Positions 1 through 12,699 of a DNA stretch of 64,000 bases are shown here, piece by piece. The stretch comes from Gnetum montanum (lineage: Eukaryota > Streptophyta > Gnetopsida > Gnetales > Gnetaceae), in the NCBI GenBank assembly GCA_015680685.1, contig MNCI01017909.1, positions 1,009,564 to 1,073,563 of the forward strand, read 5' to 3'. The position numbers and the translations under genes were made by a program. How positions within the stretch are numbered: position 1 is the first letter of the stretch; each line of letters begins with the position of its first letter. A model generated the notes under the pieces. The model made no database searches, was not told where the DNA came from, and worked only from the letters and a program-made list of their open reading frames with translations.

Positions 1-1236
1 ATAATCAGACCTCATCTCCACTAAGGGAAAGTTGGTCATGACAGAGATGAGGGTCGAGCACATAGAAGCAGAAGTTACAAGACTACAAGAAAGGCTCATA
101 ACCTTACAAGTAGCACAACGGGATCCCTCTCAATTTATTCCTGTAGACTAGTTGGACACCTTTAGGATAGACCAACTCAAAAAATTGCTGACAGAAAATA
201 AAAAGGTGGCAGAGGAAAAAGAGAAGGCTAATTGGAATGCCTCCATGGCACAAGTGCAAACATACATACATGCCAAACTTAAGGCCTTACAGGAAGAAAA
301 CAGACAGCTTTTTTTTGACAATCTTCGGTTGACCTTGAGAAACAAAAGAATGTTCTCGAAGAACATTTTCAGTGGCTGCGCGAACAATTGATTAGGGTCA
401 ACCAGGACATGAGCCATTTGGCCAGAGAAAATCGAACCCTCTCAATGGAGGAGGTACACACCGTCCATCAAAAGACAACCATCGAAATAAGCGTGTGGCA
501 GAATGAGGCCAAGCGGCACGAAAATTTAAAAGAGCACTTCTGAGACCAGGTGGGAATGTACAAACAAATTATCGAAAAAGAGATCCATATGGCCAAGGCC
601 CACATCAATGCTTTTAGTGCATCACACACTGATTGGTGAGCCATATTAGATACATATGCATTTGCCCACCAAGCAGAACTTAAGAGATGGGACTTGCAGA
701 TTCAAGATCTTACAGAATACATGGAGTTGGTAAATCTAAGGTATGCCAATCTAGCTATGTTGACAGTAGGGCATTTGAGGATAGAGCTCAAGAAGTAGGT
801 AGCTACCACCTATGCCAAGTATGAAGTAGAATTTTTAGAACACAAGAAGATGTTGAAGAAGTTGGAGGTTGCAAATTCTAAATTGGAGGTGGTTAAAGCA
901 AGCTACCAAGGATAAAAAGATGTCGCAACAAACTTGGCTCGAAGGCTTATAGATTTTTAGGAGTACAGAGATAAAGCTAGAGCCTATGAGGAGGAACAAT
1001 AATTGTTTGCGGCCTAGTACATCAAATCCAACACAATGTTTCCGCAACTACCGTGCCCACGGGAGGTGCTGACTCCATCAAACATTGGAGCATCATCATG
1101 GATGACACAGGATCCCGAACTGAAGAGGAGAAAATCCAGGCACTACTTCAACATCATCACCTTCTAAAACCTATAGCGCAAGACAAGGGAAAGCGACCCA
1201 TGGAGGAGCCATTGCCACCAGGAACCACATGAGTTC
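1..1236 (+). pseudogene. Gypsy 3' coiled-coil ORF, decayed (plus-strand copy)
   Basis: Remnant of a long ORF lying between pol and the 3' LTR of a Ty3/gypsy element. An open stretch begins at ATG 38 and continues, with stops (for example TAG near 149) and frame changes, to about 1230. The translation is rich in Glu, Lys, Gln and Leu with heptad-like spacing, as in a coiled coil, for example KKLLTENKKVAEEKEKANW and later ENRTLSMEEV. A piece near 720-798 (EYMELVNLRYANLAML) matches the equivalent ORF at 3915-4109 on the minus strand (GYMKLVNLCYANLKML), which shows that both are copies of one retroelement ORF. It is followed by a purine-rich tract and an LTR. No enzyme motif is visible. The role is unknown; a structural or env-position protein is only a guess. 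Confidence 0.6.
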
Positions 1237-1428
1237 CACCCAATTTTGTAACTTTAGGAATTTTTCATTTTTTCGTGTTGTGTCCAATCTTGTTCTATTA
1301 AGTTCTCCACTATGGCATGAATAGCTTCCATGTTAGTCAATAATCCCATACCTATCCACTATGTAATCAATGGGACTTGTTCTCATTCTAACTCGAGGAC
1401 GATTTTTCATTCAGTCGTGGGGGTACAA

Positions 1429-2292
1429 TGAATTATGATTCATCGGGTTATGATATCGGGTACGCGATATAGCATCTAGCAATGATATCAGATATGCAAT
1501 ATCATGGTTCTTGTGTGAGCCTATAAATACACAAGAAGGCACACTGGAAAGGAGTCTTTTTGTTAGTTTTTAGAGAGTCAGTTTAGTGTAGGATCTTTTT
1601 GTTATTTTTCTCTCAACCCTCTCTCTTAGTGCATGCCCACAGTGTGATGATTGTAATTGTACGACATCCTTTATTCGAGTGTGACATACTTGGACACACA
1701 CATGACTAGAAATAAAGATCAAGATTACTTCATCATTGTAGCATTCACTTAGTTTAATTATTTAATTGTTATTTTTATTTATTGATTTTGTAGTTAACAT
1801 CTCTTTACCCTAAACTCTTTAAACGTGGAATGAGTACGACTTAATCACGAGCATTTAAGTGTGACTACTTGGTATCCCAGTAGCGTACCTAGGCCATGCA
1901 CTTGGCAATTCCAGTGGTAGTCATGCATGAGGTCCAAGATGTGTACGGATGATTAAGGAATGGATGCTCATCGCACTTAGGCTAGCTTAGATTCTCTCCT
2001 CCTATCTCCTCTTAGCATAACTCTCTCTCTCCCTTTTCCCTCCTAGCTTAATTAAAGATTATTTTCCATTGCTTCTAGGAGTAGCATTAGTTTAGGAACA
2101 TATCATACACCTCACTCTAGACTAAACCATACGTGACAAAGCAAATACTAGTCCATATGGGCAGATAGAAAACTGCAATCAACAAGTAACTATCTAGATA
2201 CCACAACTAGCCTATCTGTGGAGTTCGACCAGATCATGTGTGAAATGCTTGTATTCGTATGGTTGAGTGTAGGGGTACCTCGCCACTCATCA
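1429..2292 (+). mobile_element. Gypsy LTR, plus orientation (3' LTR of the element at the window's left edge)
   Basis: The LTR starts just after a G-rich tract (GTCGTGGGGG, about 1414-1423) and ends at CGCCACTCATCA (2281-2292). Its last 80 bases are the reverse complement of the start of the minus-strand LTRs at 9323, 58525 and 62205. It has a TATA box (1522-1529) and an AATAAA signal (1711-1716) in the expected order. It abuts the minus-strand LTR that begins at 2293. Confidence 0.75.
1522..1529 (+). promoter_or_regulatory. LTR TATA box
   Basis: TATAAATA within the U3 of the plus-strand LTR. The same element is found in the LTR at 33636-33643, and in reverse complement near 10138-10148 in the solo LTR, at the same place relative to the LTR start. 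Confidence 0.55.
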
Positions 2293-3186
2293 AGTAGCAA
2301 GTAGTCCCTACACCTAACCATATGAATCACAAGCATTGCATTAGCAATTCGATTGAATTTCGTGGACTTAGCTCCTAAATGCACTAATGGGCAAAGATAG
2401 TGACTTAATAATGTGATCATTATCTTCTTGGCTTCACTTGTATAAGTTCAAGTGTATGGTTAAGTGTAAGCCAAGGCACATGATTTTTATTAGTATTTTA
2501 TATTTCATTTCATTTAATCTAAGTATGAAATAAAAGTAATCAATTGTAGATTAACTAATAATCTATTGAATGCCTTAATCTAACTATCCTAATATAAGCA
2601 TCTGGGCCCATCTTCCACGCACATCTTGTACTCATTATAAATGCTACTGGGTTATCAAGTGTTAGGCCACTTGGTGAACCAAGCGATAACACTACTAGGA
2701 TTACCAAGCAGTAATGGTATGTTTGAGGTGGTCGTACTTATGTGTTATTATTATTAACTATATTAATTAACTAAGGACATGAATATAAAATACATAAGTA
2801 ATAAAGTTCATGAAAGAAAACATTAATTTATTCTTAAGTGTTTCAAGGAATTCTAAGAATTTCATCTTTATTGTTAGCACATCAAAGTGTTCAGGTACAT
2901 TGATGCTCAAATAAGGATCCATACAATCCTTGAAGTCTTACTGTGGCCACTCAGAAAATATTCTAACTCTGGTGGAAGAAAACTACAAGAACTTGGCTTC
3001 TCTATAGACTTAACATGTCATAAATGCAGTGGGTATGTGCATTTATATAGGCAAGAATAAACACTACGTTGACACATATGCATTGACACATCTAATCATG
3101 CATCAATCAGGCTATGTTAATATGGTTACATTGATGGGGTTACATCAATGCTTGCTTGTCGATGTAGTTTGTCAAATGATTCATCA
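2293..3186 (-). repeat. Left (3') LTR of the 2.3-16.4 kb gypsy element
   Basis: Aligns along its length with 15438-16430: shared blocks include AACCATA-AATCACAA near the start, the GACTTAATAA-GTGAT block at about 2400 and 15550, and GATCCA-ACAATCCTTGAAGTC near 2915 and 16160. It ends TCATCA at 3186, followed by ACCACAAGTGAGCAAAAACTC, a stretch also found next to the other minus-strand LTRs. Confidence 0.75.
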
Positions 3187-3399
3187 TACCACCACAAGTG
3201 AGCAAAAACTCATCCTTGAGTAAACAAAAATAGGATTGAGCTTATTACAAAATTATGAAGGTATGGAATTATTAACTAACAAACTTTAACTGACTAACTC
3301 TAAGTGTCAAATTGTATGGAATTACAAAATTTTAAAAAAAATGGATTTCTTGGATAAAAAAATTGAGCATCCTTACAAAAATGATCAACCAAGATCTTC

Positions 3400-6250
3400 T
3401 GATTGCTAAAGATGAAGAGAAGATCAATCAATGCTAGGAGGTGGAGGTCCTTGGATGGCTAAAGGACCTTCACCAGGCCTTAATGCATGTGGTGGTAGCA
3501 GCTGAGACTAAGGCTATGGTGTCCTACTATAGATACTACTTCTAGTGGAAGATGGAAAGCATCTAGTAATTTCTTTATCTTCTCCTCCTTCTTCCATGGA
3601 TCATACATAGTCAATGAGGCTTTGCCAATAGGGGTTGCTATGGGAACATCTCGTGAACATGGCATTGCAAGGAAAAACTCCTTCATGTTGACAACCCACA
3701 TTGTGAATTATTTACATTTCTCATTGAATGTCTTTACAAGGTTCTGCAATTCATGGAAATCATTCATCCTCCTAGCTAGGTTCTCAACAACTGATCATTG
3801 ATCTATGAATTGGCTCATCAGAACTTCAATCTCAACATTAGTTGTTTCCAGCTTTTACTTGGTATTCTTATGGTGCTTAATATCAACTTCTTAGAGGAGG
3901 TACGAGTTGGCTACCTACTTCTTCAATTCTAACCTTGGCCTACTAGTTGTGAGCATCTTTAAGTTTGCATAACAGAGGTTGACAAGCTTCATATACCCTA
4001 TCATTTCTTTGATTTGAAACTCCTTTAGGCAGATCTCTGCTTTGTTGTAGGCATTCAAATTGTCTAAGATCAACATCGTGTATTTGCTAGAGTTGTTAGA
4101 GGGCCTCATTCATCTTTACCTTGGTCAATGGAATTTCTTTCTTATTCACCTCCTTTAGGAGCCCTACCTAGTCCTTGTAATGTTCCTTAACTTGTTCAAA
4201 TTTTAGGGCCTCATTTTTAGGCAGTTATCTCAATGGCTATTTTTTGGTGAAACACCTGGACATCCTTCATTGACAGATTTTTGTTCTTCATTGCCAACCT
4301 CTTCAAGTCCATGTTCACCTTGGTGAGTTGTCCTACTTTTTTCTCACAAATATTTGACCATTTGATCTGTTTACTCCTCGACATTGCGCAAGCAATGAAT
4401 GTCTTTGGTCAAGGCCAAGTTCTCCTTGTAGACTTGTGCCAAGTCCTTATCAATGTGGGTAGCAAGAGCTTTTAATATGAACACATCTAAGACCATCACC
4501 TCTTTGTCATTTGTAGCCTCTTTTAATCAATTTTGAAGATGCAAGAAAGCTTCATCTCATATGAAAGCTTGGCTAAGAATGACAAGATCAGCTAATCGAG
4601 CTTTTAGTTTCGTAACCTTGGTAGCCAACCATTGATTTTCAGTAGTGGCTATCTCAAGTTGGGTGTTTGCTATGATGAGCTTGCCCTTGGTTTCCAATAG
4701 CTCCAACTGGGTTGTAGTGATTTCTTCCAGAAGATCAAAGATCTCCATAAGCAATTGCCTACTTTCCACCAATTAGTCCAACACTTCCTCATGTTAGGTT
4801 GCACAAAGCCTCCTTCTCCCTGCTCCTATGGAAGCATGAACATCTTTGAGTGTAGCAATGTTTGGCATGGTTTTTGTAAGAACATTAAGTGCTTTGGCCA
4901 CTCTGTCGGCCACTACCTCCATTGTTATTTCCTACCCATAGTGTTGCATCACCAAGATGGTAGTTTCCTTGCCCTCCTCTAGGTGAATTGAGAAGGTTTT
5001 AGCATTTCTAGAAATTTTTGGAAACTCTTGTTACCCAAGGATGGACACTGGAACCTCTCAAGTGATCAAATTTGATCTTATGGGTCCTTGCATTCTTTGA
5101 TTCAAAAATAGTAGGGCATTCTCTTCCAACTAGCTTATGGTTCTTGTGAATTTGTTGAGATGGCTCAACACTAGCTAATAGATTGATGGTTCTTCACTAG
5201 TTACCTCACCTTGCTGTTGCTACATCAACTATTTGTGCAGTTTTCTCATGCATTTGATAGTGGCACGAGCCTTGGTGTTGTCTCTTTAGTAGGTGGTGGT
5301 GTGGCTATTCCTCTTCAAGTAGCTTAGTAGCTACTTTGTCCTACATCATCTTTTTCTAGGAAGTAAGAGAAGCATGATGGATGGTGTCATTGGCATAACG
5401 GGCTTTGCCTGCCCTTCTATAATGTTTTTTGATTAGGCATGGAAAGGGGAATGTCTTCCTCCTTTGCTTGTTCTCTTTGAACTGCTTCTTAATCTCAAGG
5501 AAGATGAGCTATAGGAGTTTGATTATGAATTTACCTCTTAGAGTGATGCACACATGGGCAATGAAGGTAATAACTTTACTAAGCCTCATTATTAGGTTTA
5601 GGTGGTAGGCTGTGATCTTGAAATAGGCTCTCTTCACCTTGGTTAATGCATTGTACTCCTTATGGCTTATCCCATAGCACTGTTGGATCCACTTCTTATT
5701 TGATTATAGATCTACTTATGTGGAGATCTCTACCAATGTTGCCCTAGTGTCAAGCAATCCAAGGGCTTCTACAATGGTCTAACTGAATAGGAGACAATGA
5801 TGTCCTTGATCTTAACTGTGGCGTATGCTTGTTGATTGCTCTAGAAAAGATAGGTTTCCCCTATGTACCACTCCCCACTAGAAGTGAGGATGGGTCATAT
5901 GGGGAACCCTTGAAATTAAGTCTTGACCACCTCTGGTGCCAAGTCCAAGAAGGGTTCAAAGTTAAGGTCCTAAAGAATCAAACTCTAGACCTCCTTGGAA
6001 CTAATTTGCTCAAGATAGGCCTTGATCAATGTGACCTCTAGTTTTGGCCTAGGCCTTGACATCTCATCTTATCTAGATAGGTTTGTATTTGATATGGGAA
6101 TCTAATAGATAGATTCCACTTCGAGCTCCTCTCAAAGAGGTCTTGTTGCATGTGTTTTAGCTTCTTCTTTTTGAGGCTATTGTGGTTGTTGGTCCCTTCC
6201 TCCTCTTGGCAACTTTGCCCTTGGTTGAGATGGTCCTTCTTCCTATGTTC
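3400..6250 (-). pseudogene. Gypsy 3' coiled-coil ORF, decayed (minus-strand copy)
   Basis: Lies between integrase and the 3' LTR of the surrounding element. Open pieces at 4557-4772 and 3915-4109 are rich in Leu, Glu, Thr and Lys. The first contains EITTTQLELLETKGKLI and ENQWLATKVTKLKARLADLV, a strongly heptad-like pattern. The second matches the plus-strand copy at 1-1236 and the copy at 31750-33553. The C-terminal end (3420-3560) is Pro/Gly-rich and has a counterpart at 31975-32090. Many stops are present. No catalytic motif was recognised, so the function is unknown. Confidence 0.6.
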
Positions 6251-8400
6251 CCCTATTTTGTGTCATTTGTGATCACAAACATAGCCAAGTATTAGTATTT
6301 TAGGTGTAACTTTTAATACCTTGGATACCTTTACTCATCCTGCAAGTTACACTTAAGCTAGTTATGATCATGACAGATTGGTTATTTTATTCATTTAGCT
6401 ACCTGAGTTTGCTAATGTGGTTTAACATAGTGTATACTAGTGATTTTTAATGTTATTTGATTAGTTAAACCTTGGAGGGTTAGAAAAATTTCAAAAAATT
6501 TTCCATCATAAACCATAGGTTTGTAGGTCCCATAATGTAAAGCTCACCTTTGATAGCTTGAGGTTGGAAGAATGGGATGAATTGGACAAGTGGTTGGCAA
6601 GTTATGACACTTGAAAGGTGCTATGGGCTCAAAAAGATGCAAAAACATCTTTAGCATTGAATTGCAAATGTGAAAATTTGACAAAGGATCATCGTGTATT
6701 TATAGTATTTTTCCCCTACATCGATGGGAATGTGTCGATGCAGTTGTAGAAAAAAACTTTCACTTGAAAAGTTAAGTATGGAAAAAGAGTTTTGTAATAA
6801 AATTAGAGTCTAGAGGAAGCTAGAAAAGTCTAGATTAAGGAGAAATCATTGAAGAGGGCTTGTATTTTGTTGGAAAAAAGAGATTTGATGGACTTTGATT
6901 ACCAAGGAGTGCAAAAACTAGATGTTCCATGGTGGAAAAAAATGGTCTTGAAAGAAAAAATGACTAAAGGATTGGAGATTTAATCTTATAGACCAAATAA
7001 TATGCAAGTGGATCCTCCCCATAGTAGGCTCATGTCCTTAATGCCCTTACATGCCCTCATACCAAGGAGTCTATAGGCCCTAAGGATGATTAATGACCAT
7101 GGATTATTAAAAATCAAATCACCTGAGAAACAACCAAAGAGTTAAGACATATTAGGATGGACACATTGATCGATCACAATAGAAGGTAGTGAGGTGGTAG
7201 ATGAAAAGAATTTTTGATGAGAAAGAGAATGAGATGGAGTTCTTTAGTCTAGTCACATGAAGTCCTTATGGAGTTTGTGATTAAGGTGACCTAAGAGCAT
7301 CATATCTTTAGTTGGAATCAAGACCATCTGCTTCTAGTGACTTTGCATTAATACTTTGAGATCATTTGATCCCCTAGAGTTCATGAACATCCTCAAAGAT
7401 TTCCCACCATTCTAAATAAAGAATAAAAGAGAAGTAGGAAGTAAATAGGGCCTTAGTTAGAGGAGTTTCTTCAAGAATGTGTAACATGTATTTCTAGCCC
7501 TATAACTAGTGCTTGTAGCCCATTATTTTATCTAAGGAATGTGCTTTGAATTCCCATGTATTTTTTTTAATTTATGTTCATGGGAACCACACCATGTAAA
7601 GACATTGCTTCATATTATTGGTCAATGTTAGGAATGGTGATGAATCAATGAGTATCCATAAAACTCAAGATGGTAGGTAGGTACAAAAGGTGACAAATTC
7701 CCTTGAAGTCACATCCTTGTTAATTCCACATAATTCATTCCAAGTCTAGAGAGTACCAAGGTCACAATTTCCTTTAAAGTTTTTCTTAAGAAAAGACCTC
7801 ATGCTTTCAAAATAAGAAAACACTAAGGAGTTTTAGTGAAATGTGTGGATGTCATGATCTTACTACCTAGTACCATGAGAAAACTAATGTCCCATTAATC
7901 AATGTTAAAATTCAATGATGAAATCTAGTCATTAAGCAATCAATTTAAGCAATATAATTCAATTAACCATCATCAATCAACAACTGTGTTCGACACCAAA
8001 GTCCTAATGGAAAAAAAGAAGAAAAATACATGTAAGAAAATCCAAATAAAATAAAATATAAAAGAAATTGTAAAATATTCAAGAAAATAAAAAACTTATG
8101 AAAAAATGATGTAAAACAAAAAAGTTGAAAAAATGAGAAGCCACTTATAAGATATTAGCATGGATGGCCATCTTCCCCATGACTGAGTTAGAAGGAAAAG
8201 ATCTAAAAGATTGAGTGTGCTTGGCCATTAGTTGAGGCATTATTACAACTGGTTTTTCTTATCTCTAGGAAAGGTTTAAGTTGTTGGACATTGACTAATA
8301 ATCTCTTATTTGGGCTATCATGATGGTATATCATCATGACACTAGATGAAAAATTTTTATATATAATGTAAGGAATGTCTAGTGAGGTACATGCATGGGG
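6251..8400. other. Internal gypsy spacer between integrase and the 3' ORF
   Basis: AT-rich, with no ORF of note and no recognisable protein similarity on either strand. A TATTTATAG string at about 6700 resembles a reversed LTR TATA box, but no LTR boundaries could be found. It may contain an old unrecognised insertion. Confidence 0.4.
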
Positions 8401-8402
8401 TT

Positions 8403-9317
8403 TTAGCAAAGCACCTTATCTCTTGGTTGAAACTTTACTTTCCTTATTTTAAGGTCATGGGGTTTCCTGTTATGTGCCTTATGCACTTCATTGAATGACA
8501 GGGCCACTAATCTATTCTCGTCTAGCATGTTGAGATTCATTACCCTTTCTCTTTGGGCTAGACTTAGGTCCAGGTCAAGATCATTTGCCATTGAAAGTAT
8601 ACAGAGCTCAACTTGGATGGGAAGAGTTAAAAGTTTTCCATACACTAACTCACAGGAGAATAGCCAATAGGAAGTTTCCATGTTGAACAATAAGCTCAAA
8701 GAGCATTTTTAAGTTTACTATTCTATTCCTTCTTATAGTTACTAACCATATGTGTTGGTAATTTGGTAATTTCCCTATTGGTGATGTTAACTTGACCATT
8801 GGCTTGGGACTAGTATGTAGTTGTTAATTTATGTTCAACCCTCAAGCGTTGCATTAGATTTCAAAAAGTGACACCAGTAAAGCGTGTTCCATTATCTAAA
8901 ATTAGTGCCCATGGCATACCAAACCTATTTACAACATTTTTTTTGTATAAACTATGCCATTGTAGAGCATGAATAGTTGATGACGATAGTGGCTTTACCC
9001 CATTTGGTGTACTAATCAATAGCCACAATGATGTGTGCTTGTTAATTTGACATAGGATTGATGGACCCCATGAAATCAATCAACCAAAGATCGAAAGGCT
9101 CCAGTGGTTGGATCCACTATTGAGGCTCTTCCATGTGTGTGGTCATCCTTCCATCATGTTGGCATTTGTCATAGGAATGGAAGAAGTGATGGGTGTCCCT
9201 AAAGATTATGGAGCAATAATATCTTGTCATGAGGATCTTAATAACCATCCTCCTCCTAGCATAGTGGTCCCCATAAGGACCTTCATGTGCATCCTAGTAA
9301 ACTCAAAGTTGATCTGC
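8403..9317 (-). pseudogene. Gypsy integrase (core and C-terminal part), decayed
   Basis: On the minus strand 9079-8861 encodes part of the integrase core. NRFGMPWALILDNGTRF matches the conserved FG.P..I.SDNG..F block that carries the second catalytic Asp. The segment 8699-8403 encodes the downstream region: LVYGKLLTLPIQVEL, then LDENRLVAL and KVKFQPRDKVL, which correspond to the LVYG-LP-E, LDE-R and F-GD-VL blocks that follow the core in plant gypsy integrases. The two parts are out of frame with each other and no chromodomain follows. The N-terminal zinc-binding part should lie upstream, around the solo LTR. Confidence 0.8.
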
Positions 9318-9322
9318 ATTAG

Positions 9323-10199
9323 TGATGAGTGGCGAGGTACCCCTACACTCAACCATACGAATACGAGCATGCACGCGTGATCCAGTCGAACTCCGAAGAC
9401 TAAATGCCTTAACACCACAAGAAACACTTGGGCTTAATTGTTCGTTATCTTCCCAGGCTTGCTTGTAAGTGTCACGGCGTATGGTTAAGCAAGGCTGAGG
9501 TATGTGATTTTTTTGGTATTTTTTGGTTTATCTTCTATGCTATTAGAGGAAAGGGTTGAGAAACTAAGCTAACTCTAACTAATGTCCTAAGTCTAAGTTA
9601 ACTAGTGTTAGCATCCGTTCCCACTTACTGGACACACCCTGAACTATGCAACTGTGGCTTACCAAACGCTAATCGTCATTGGGATCACCACACGTAACGC
9701 AAGTACTCGAAGTGGTCGTACTGGGGCACCTATTTAGCTTAAGTGTGATAAGCAGCCGATTCCTTAGCTAGCCATACACACCCGTGGGTGCTCGTAACTA
9801 AGTCGTACTTATTACACGTTCTAGCCTAGCAATGAGTAGCCGATTCCTTGACTAGCCGTACACGTCCATAGACGCTCGTAATCAAGTCGTACTTGTGCAC
9901 ACTAGGAAAGCAGTAAATAAACAACAATAAAACCATGTACTGCAAGGTTTATCCAATCAAGTTCGTCTTTATTGCCGTACACAACTTGGGTTCAAGTTAC
10001 AAGCTACTCGAATAAAGAGTCGTTCACTCTAGGACTCCTACTGCGGGCACATGGGAAAAATTCTAACTCTGGAGTCATCAATCTGCCAGAGCTTCGCTAC
10101 TTCTAGCCAGGATTGGGAAATGAAGGGAGTGTCGCCTCTTATTTATAGATATGGCAGCGGACCGCGATATCGCGGCACAGTGCATGTCGCATCTCATCA
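9323..10199 (-). mobile_element. Solo gypsy LTR with perfect target-site duplication
   Basis: An 877-bp LTR starting TGATGAGTGGCGAGG and ending TCATCA, flanked by ATTAG at 9318-9322 and again at 10200-10204. On its minus strand it has a TATA box (about 10138-10148) and AATAAA (about 9967-9972). It is close to the LTR at 33554: shared blocks include GCGATATCGCGG-like sequence, the TATA region, CACTCCC and AGTAGCGAAGCTC. It sits between the RNase H and integrase segments of the older element, so it arrived later and then lost its body by LTR-LTR recombination. Confidence 0.9.
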
Positions 10200-10204
10200 A
10201 TTAG

Positions 10205-11832
10205 GAACACACCATTGTACTAGGCTATCTACACAACTCTTATAAAGGTTACCTTTGATCTCCATAAATTTTTTGGCCTAATGAAGAAACTATTATTTCT
10301 TCTTATGGTCCCACTCTTGTGGCATCTCCTATGTGAGTAGATAGGAGAGGATGTTATTGTATTAGTTTGTTTCCTTGGGATTTTGAGAGTTAATAGCACT
10401 AGCAAAGAGGAGTTCATCAAGAAATTGATCAGATAATGCACTTTCAACCTCTTTGTTATCCCATCTTAACTAAGACAAGTGGTTAGCCATCACATTCTTG
10501 GTGCCCTTGTGGTCAATCATCGCTAAATCAAACTCCTGGAGGATCACTAGTCACCGTATGACACTGGGACTTACCATTGGCTTGTTCATCAAGAACCAAA
10601 TGGAACTATGGTTGGTGTGCATAAAAACTTTGTATCTAAGCACATAGTGCCTAAATTTTTCTAATGCATACACCACTACCATAAGCTCCTAGCGGTGATG
10701 CAGTTTAGTTATGCGCCCATAATGCTTATGCTTGTACAGTGAATGTAATATGGATGTTTATGATCATCCATTTGTGTAAGCACATCTTCTAAGGCATAAT
10801 TCAATGCATTTGTCATGATGTGAAATGGATTGAACCAATCTGGTGCTTATAGAATTAGAGTTTCTAAAAGGTTTTGCTTTAATTGTTAGAATGCATTCTC
10901 ACATTCCTTAGTCTAGATGAATGATGTATCTTTCTTTGTAAGCTCTACCAACATCTTGACAATCTTTGAGAATTTTTTAATGAAGCACTTGTAGTAACTA
11001 GTGTGATTAAGGAAATATCTCACATCTTTTACAATTTTTGGTTGTCTGGTTATTTTGTGAATGATCCTTACTATTTTTTTGGATCTACCTTGATCCCTTT
11101 ATTTAAAATTCAATGCCTCAAGACAATGCCGTCTTGGATAATTAGGTGGCTCTATTGCCAATTGAGCCTCAAGTTTGTCTCAACACACTTTTGCAGCACT
11201 TGCTCAAGGTGGTCCAAGGCTTGCTCAAAGGTCGCCTTGTAGGTACAAAATTCATGCATGAAGACTTTTACTCCACTACTGATTTGCTATTAGAAGATGC
11301 TTAAGACCAACTATTCGAATGAAGTGGGCACATTGCATAGGCCAAAGGGCATCTTTCTATATGTGAAAGTCCCCCAAGGACTTGTGAATGTGGTCTTGTT
11401 CTAGTCCTTTGGTACAATTTGGATTTTATTATAGGCACTATAATTGTCTAGAAAGCTATAGTAATAATTCCCCACAATGGTATCTAGCACCTGGTCCACA
11501 AATGGTAGTGGAAAATGATCTTTGTAAGTGTTCATGTTCAATAGTTAAAAGTCTATACGATCTCTCCACTTTCCTCCTTTCTTTGGTATAATAATGAGTG
11601 GGCTAACCCACTCACTATCTATAATGGGATAAATAGCACCAGCATTGAGGAGTTGCTCAATCTCTTCCTTGATGATTTTCTTGAGTTTTGAGTTCAAGCT
11701 TCTTTGCAGGTACCTATTTGGTTTAATGTACAAGTATGTATAAATTCTATGCTGGCATATTCTAGTCTCAATTTCTAGTAGCTTATGATATGACCAAGAA
11801 AAGGTTGTTGGCCATTTGTTCATAACTTCCAA
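10205..11832 (-). pseudogene. Gypsy reverse transcriptase and RNase H, decayed
   Basis: On the minus strand 11832-11545 encodes the start of RT: EEIEQLLNAGAIYP then WVSPLIIIPKKGGKW, the classic gypsy LL-AG-I-P-S-SPWVSP-V-VPKK block. Further along, at about 10990-10850, are FIWTKECENAF and similar connection-region strings. At about 10700-10500 RNase H motifs are readable across stops (VYALEKFRHYVL, NHSSIWFLMNK, LQEFDLAMIDHKG, NVMANHLS). The expected YVDD block around 11400-11500 is not intact. This segment is not translatable as one protein. Confidence 0.8.
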
Positions 11833-12289
11833 TAGTTTCCTCTTTTGTTTAGAGCTAGGATGGCATTGACGATTATCAACTTACCATTGTTTAGAAATGT
11901 GTATTCCATTTCTGTTAATAGAGCCTTTAACTCAAGGGGTTCTTGCTTGAAGGTTTCAGGGATCTCCAACTCTTCCCAACAAATTTCACTTTGTACATTA
12001 GAGAGTTAGTGAGAAAGCTACTCCAGCTTGTCCATGTTCCCAACGTAGAAGCCAGTGAGGCTCTTAGTTGGTTCCATGCATATTGTTAATCCAACATCAT
12101 TAATTTTTGTTAATCATGGGTCATCCTCTTGTTTAGTGGATACTACGTACAAGCACCTTTGAATTTCAATTGTCTCTGCACACTGATGACATGCTTGAAG
12201 TAATGTGCCTTTTATGATCCATAGTCTTTACACATAATGGCACCTTGTATCACTATACACGATGCATGGAACTCTCTTCTTCTTGATAT

Positions 12290-12690
12290 TTTTAAATTTA
12301 TTTTCCTTGGAAATATCTAAGAAAAGGTCTCAGATCCCCAACTTGGCATTGATAGTGCTTAGTCATGCTCTTCCCATGATGATAGGAAAATTCTTCACAT
12401 GAATCACTAGGAAATTAGTAGGATAGGACCATCCATAAATGGTGGCCATAATGTCTTCTACCAATCCCAAAGGAATACTAATGGATTGGTCTACTTGCTC
12501 CAATTTCATGTTGTTCTTTTTAAAGGGACGTAGGTTTAAATCTTTGTATATCTCTTGTGAAATTAAGTTAACTCTAGAACTTGAATCCAAAAGACCCTTA
12601 CATGATTTATTCTTGGTAATTTGTAAGTAGATAAGAAACTCCTATGATCAATTCTCTTCTTGGGAAGATGACCAACCTTGATCCAATCTA
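12290..12690 (-). pseudogene. Gypsy aspartic protease, decayed
   Basis: The minus-strand piece 12590-12363 reads MDSSSRVNLISQEIYKDLNL, with the DS(G/S)S-VNLIS active-site loop of retropepsins, followed by SIPLGLVEDIMATIYGWSYP and FPIIMGRA. The same blocks occur in the better copy at 36672-37877 (LLDSGSGVNLIS, PIIMGRPWL) and in 59322-59647. Here the catalytic triplet Asp-Ser-Gly has become Asp-Ser-Ser and the terminal GRPWL is mutated, so the copy is dead. Confidence 0.8.
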
Positions 12691-12699
12691 TAACTACAT

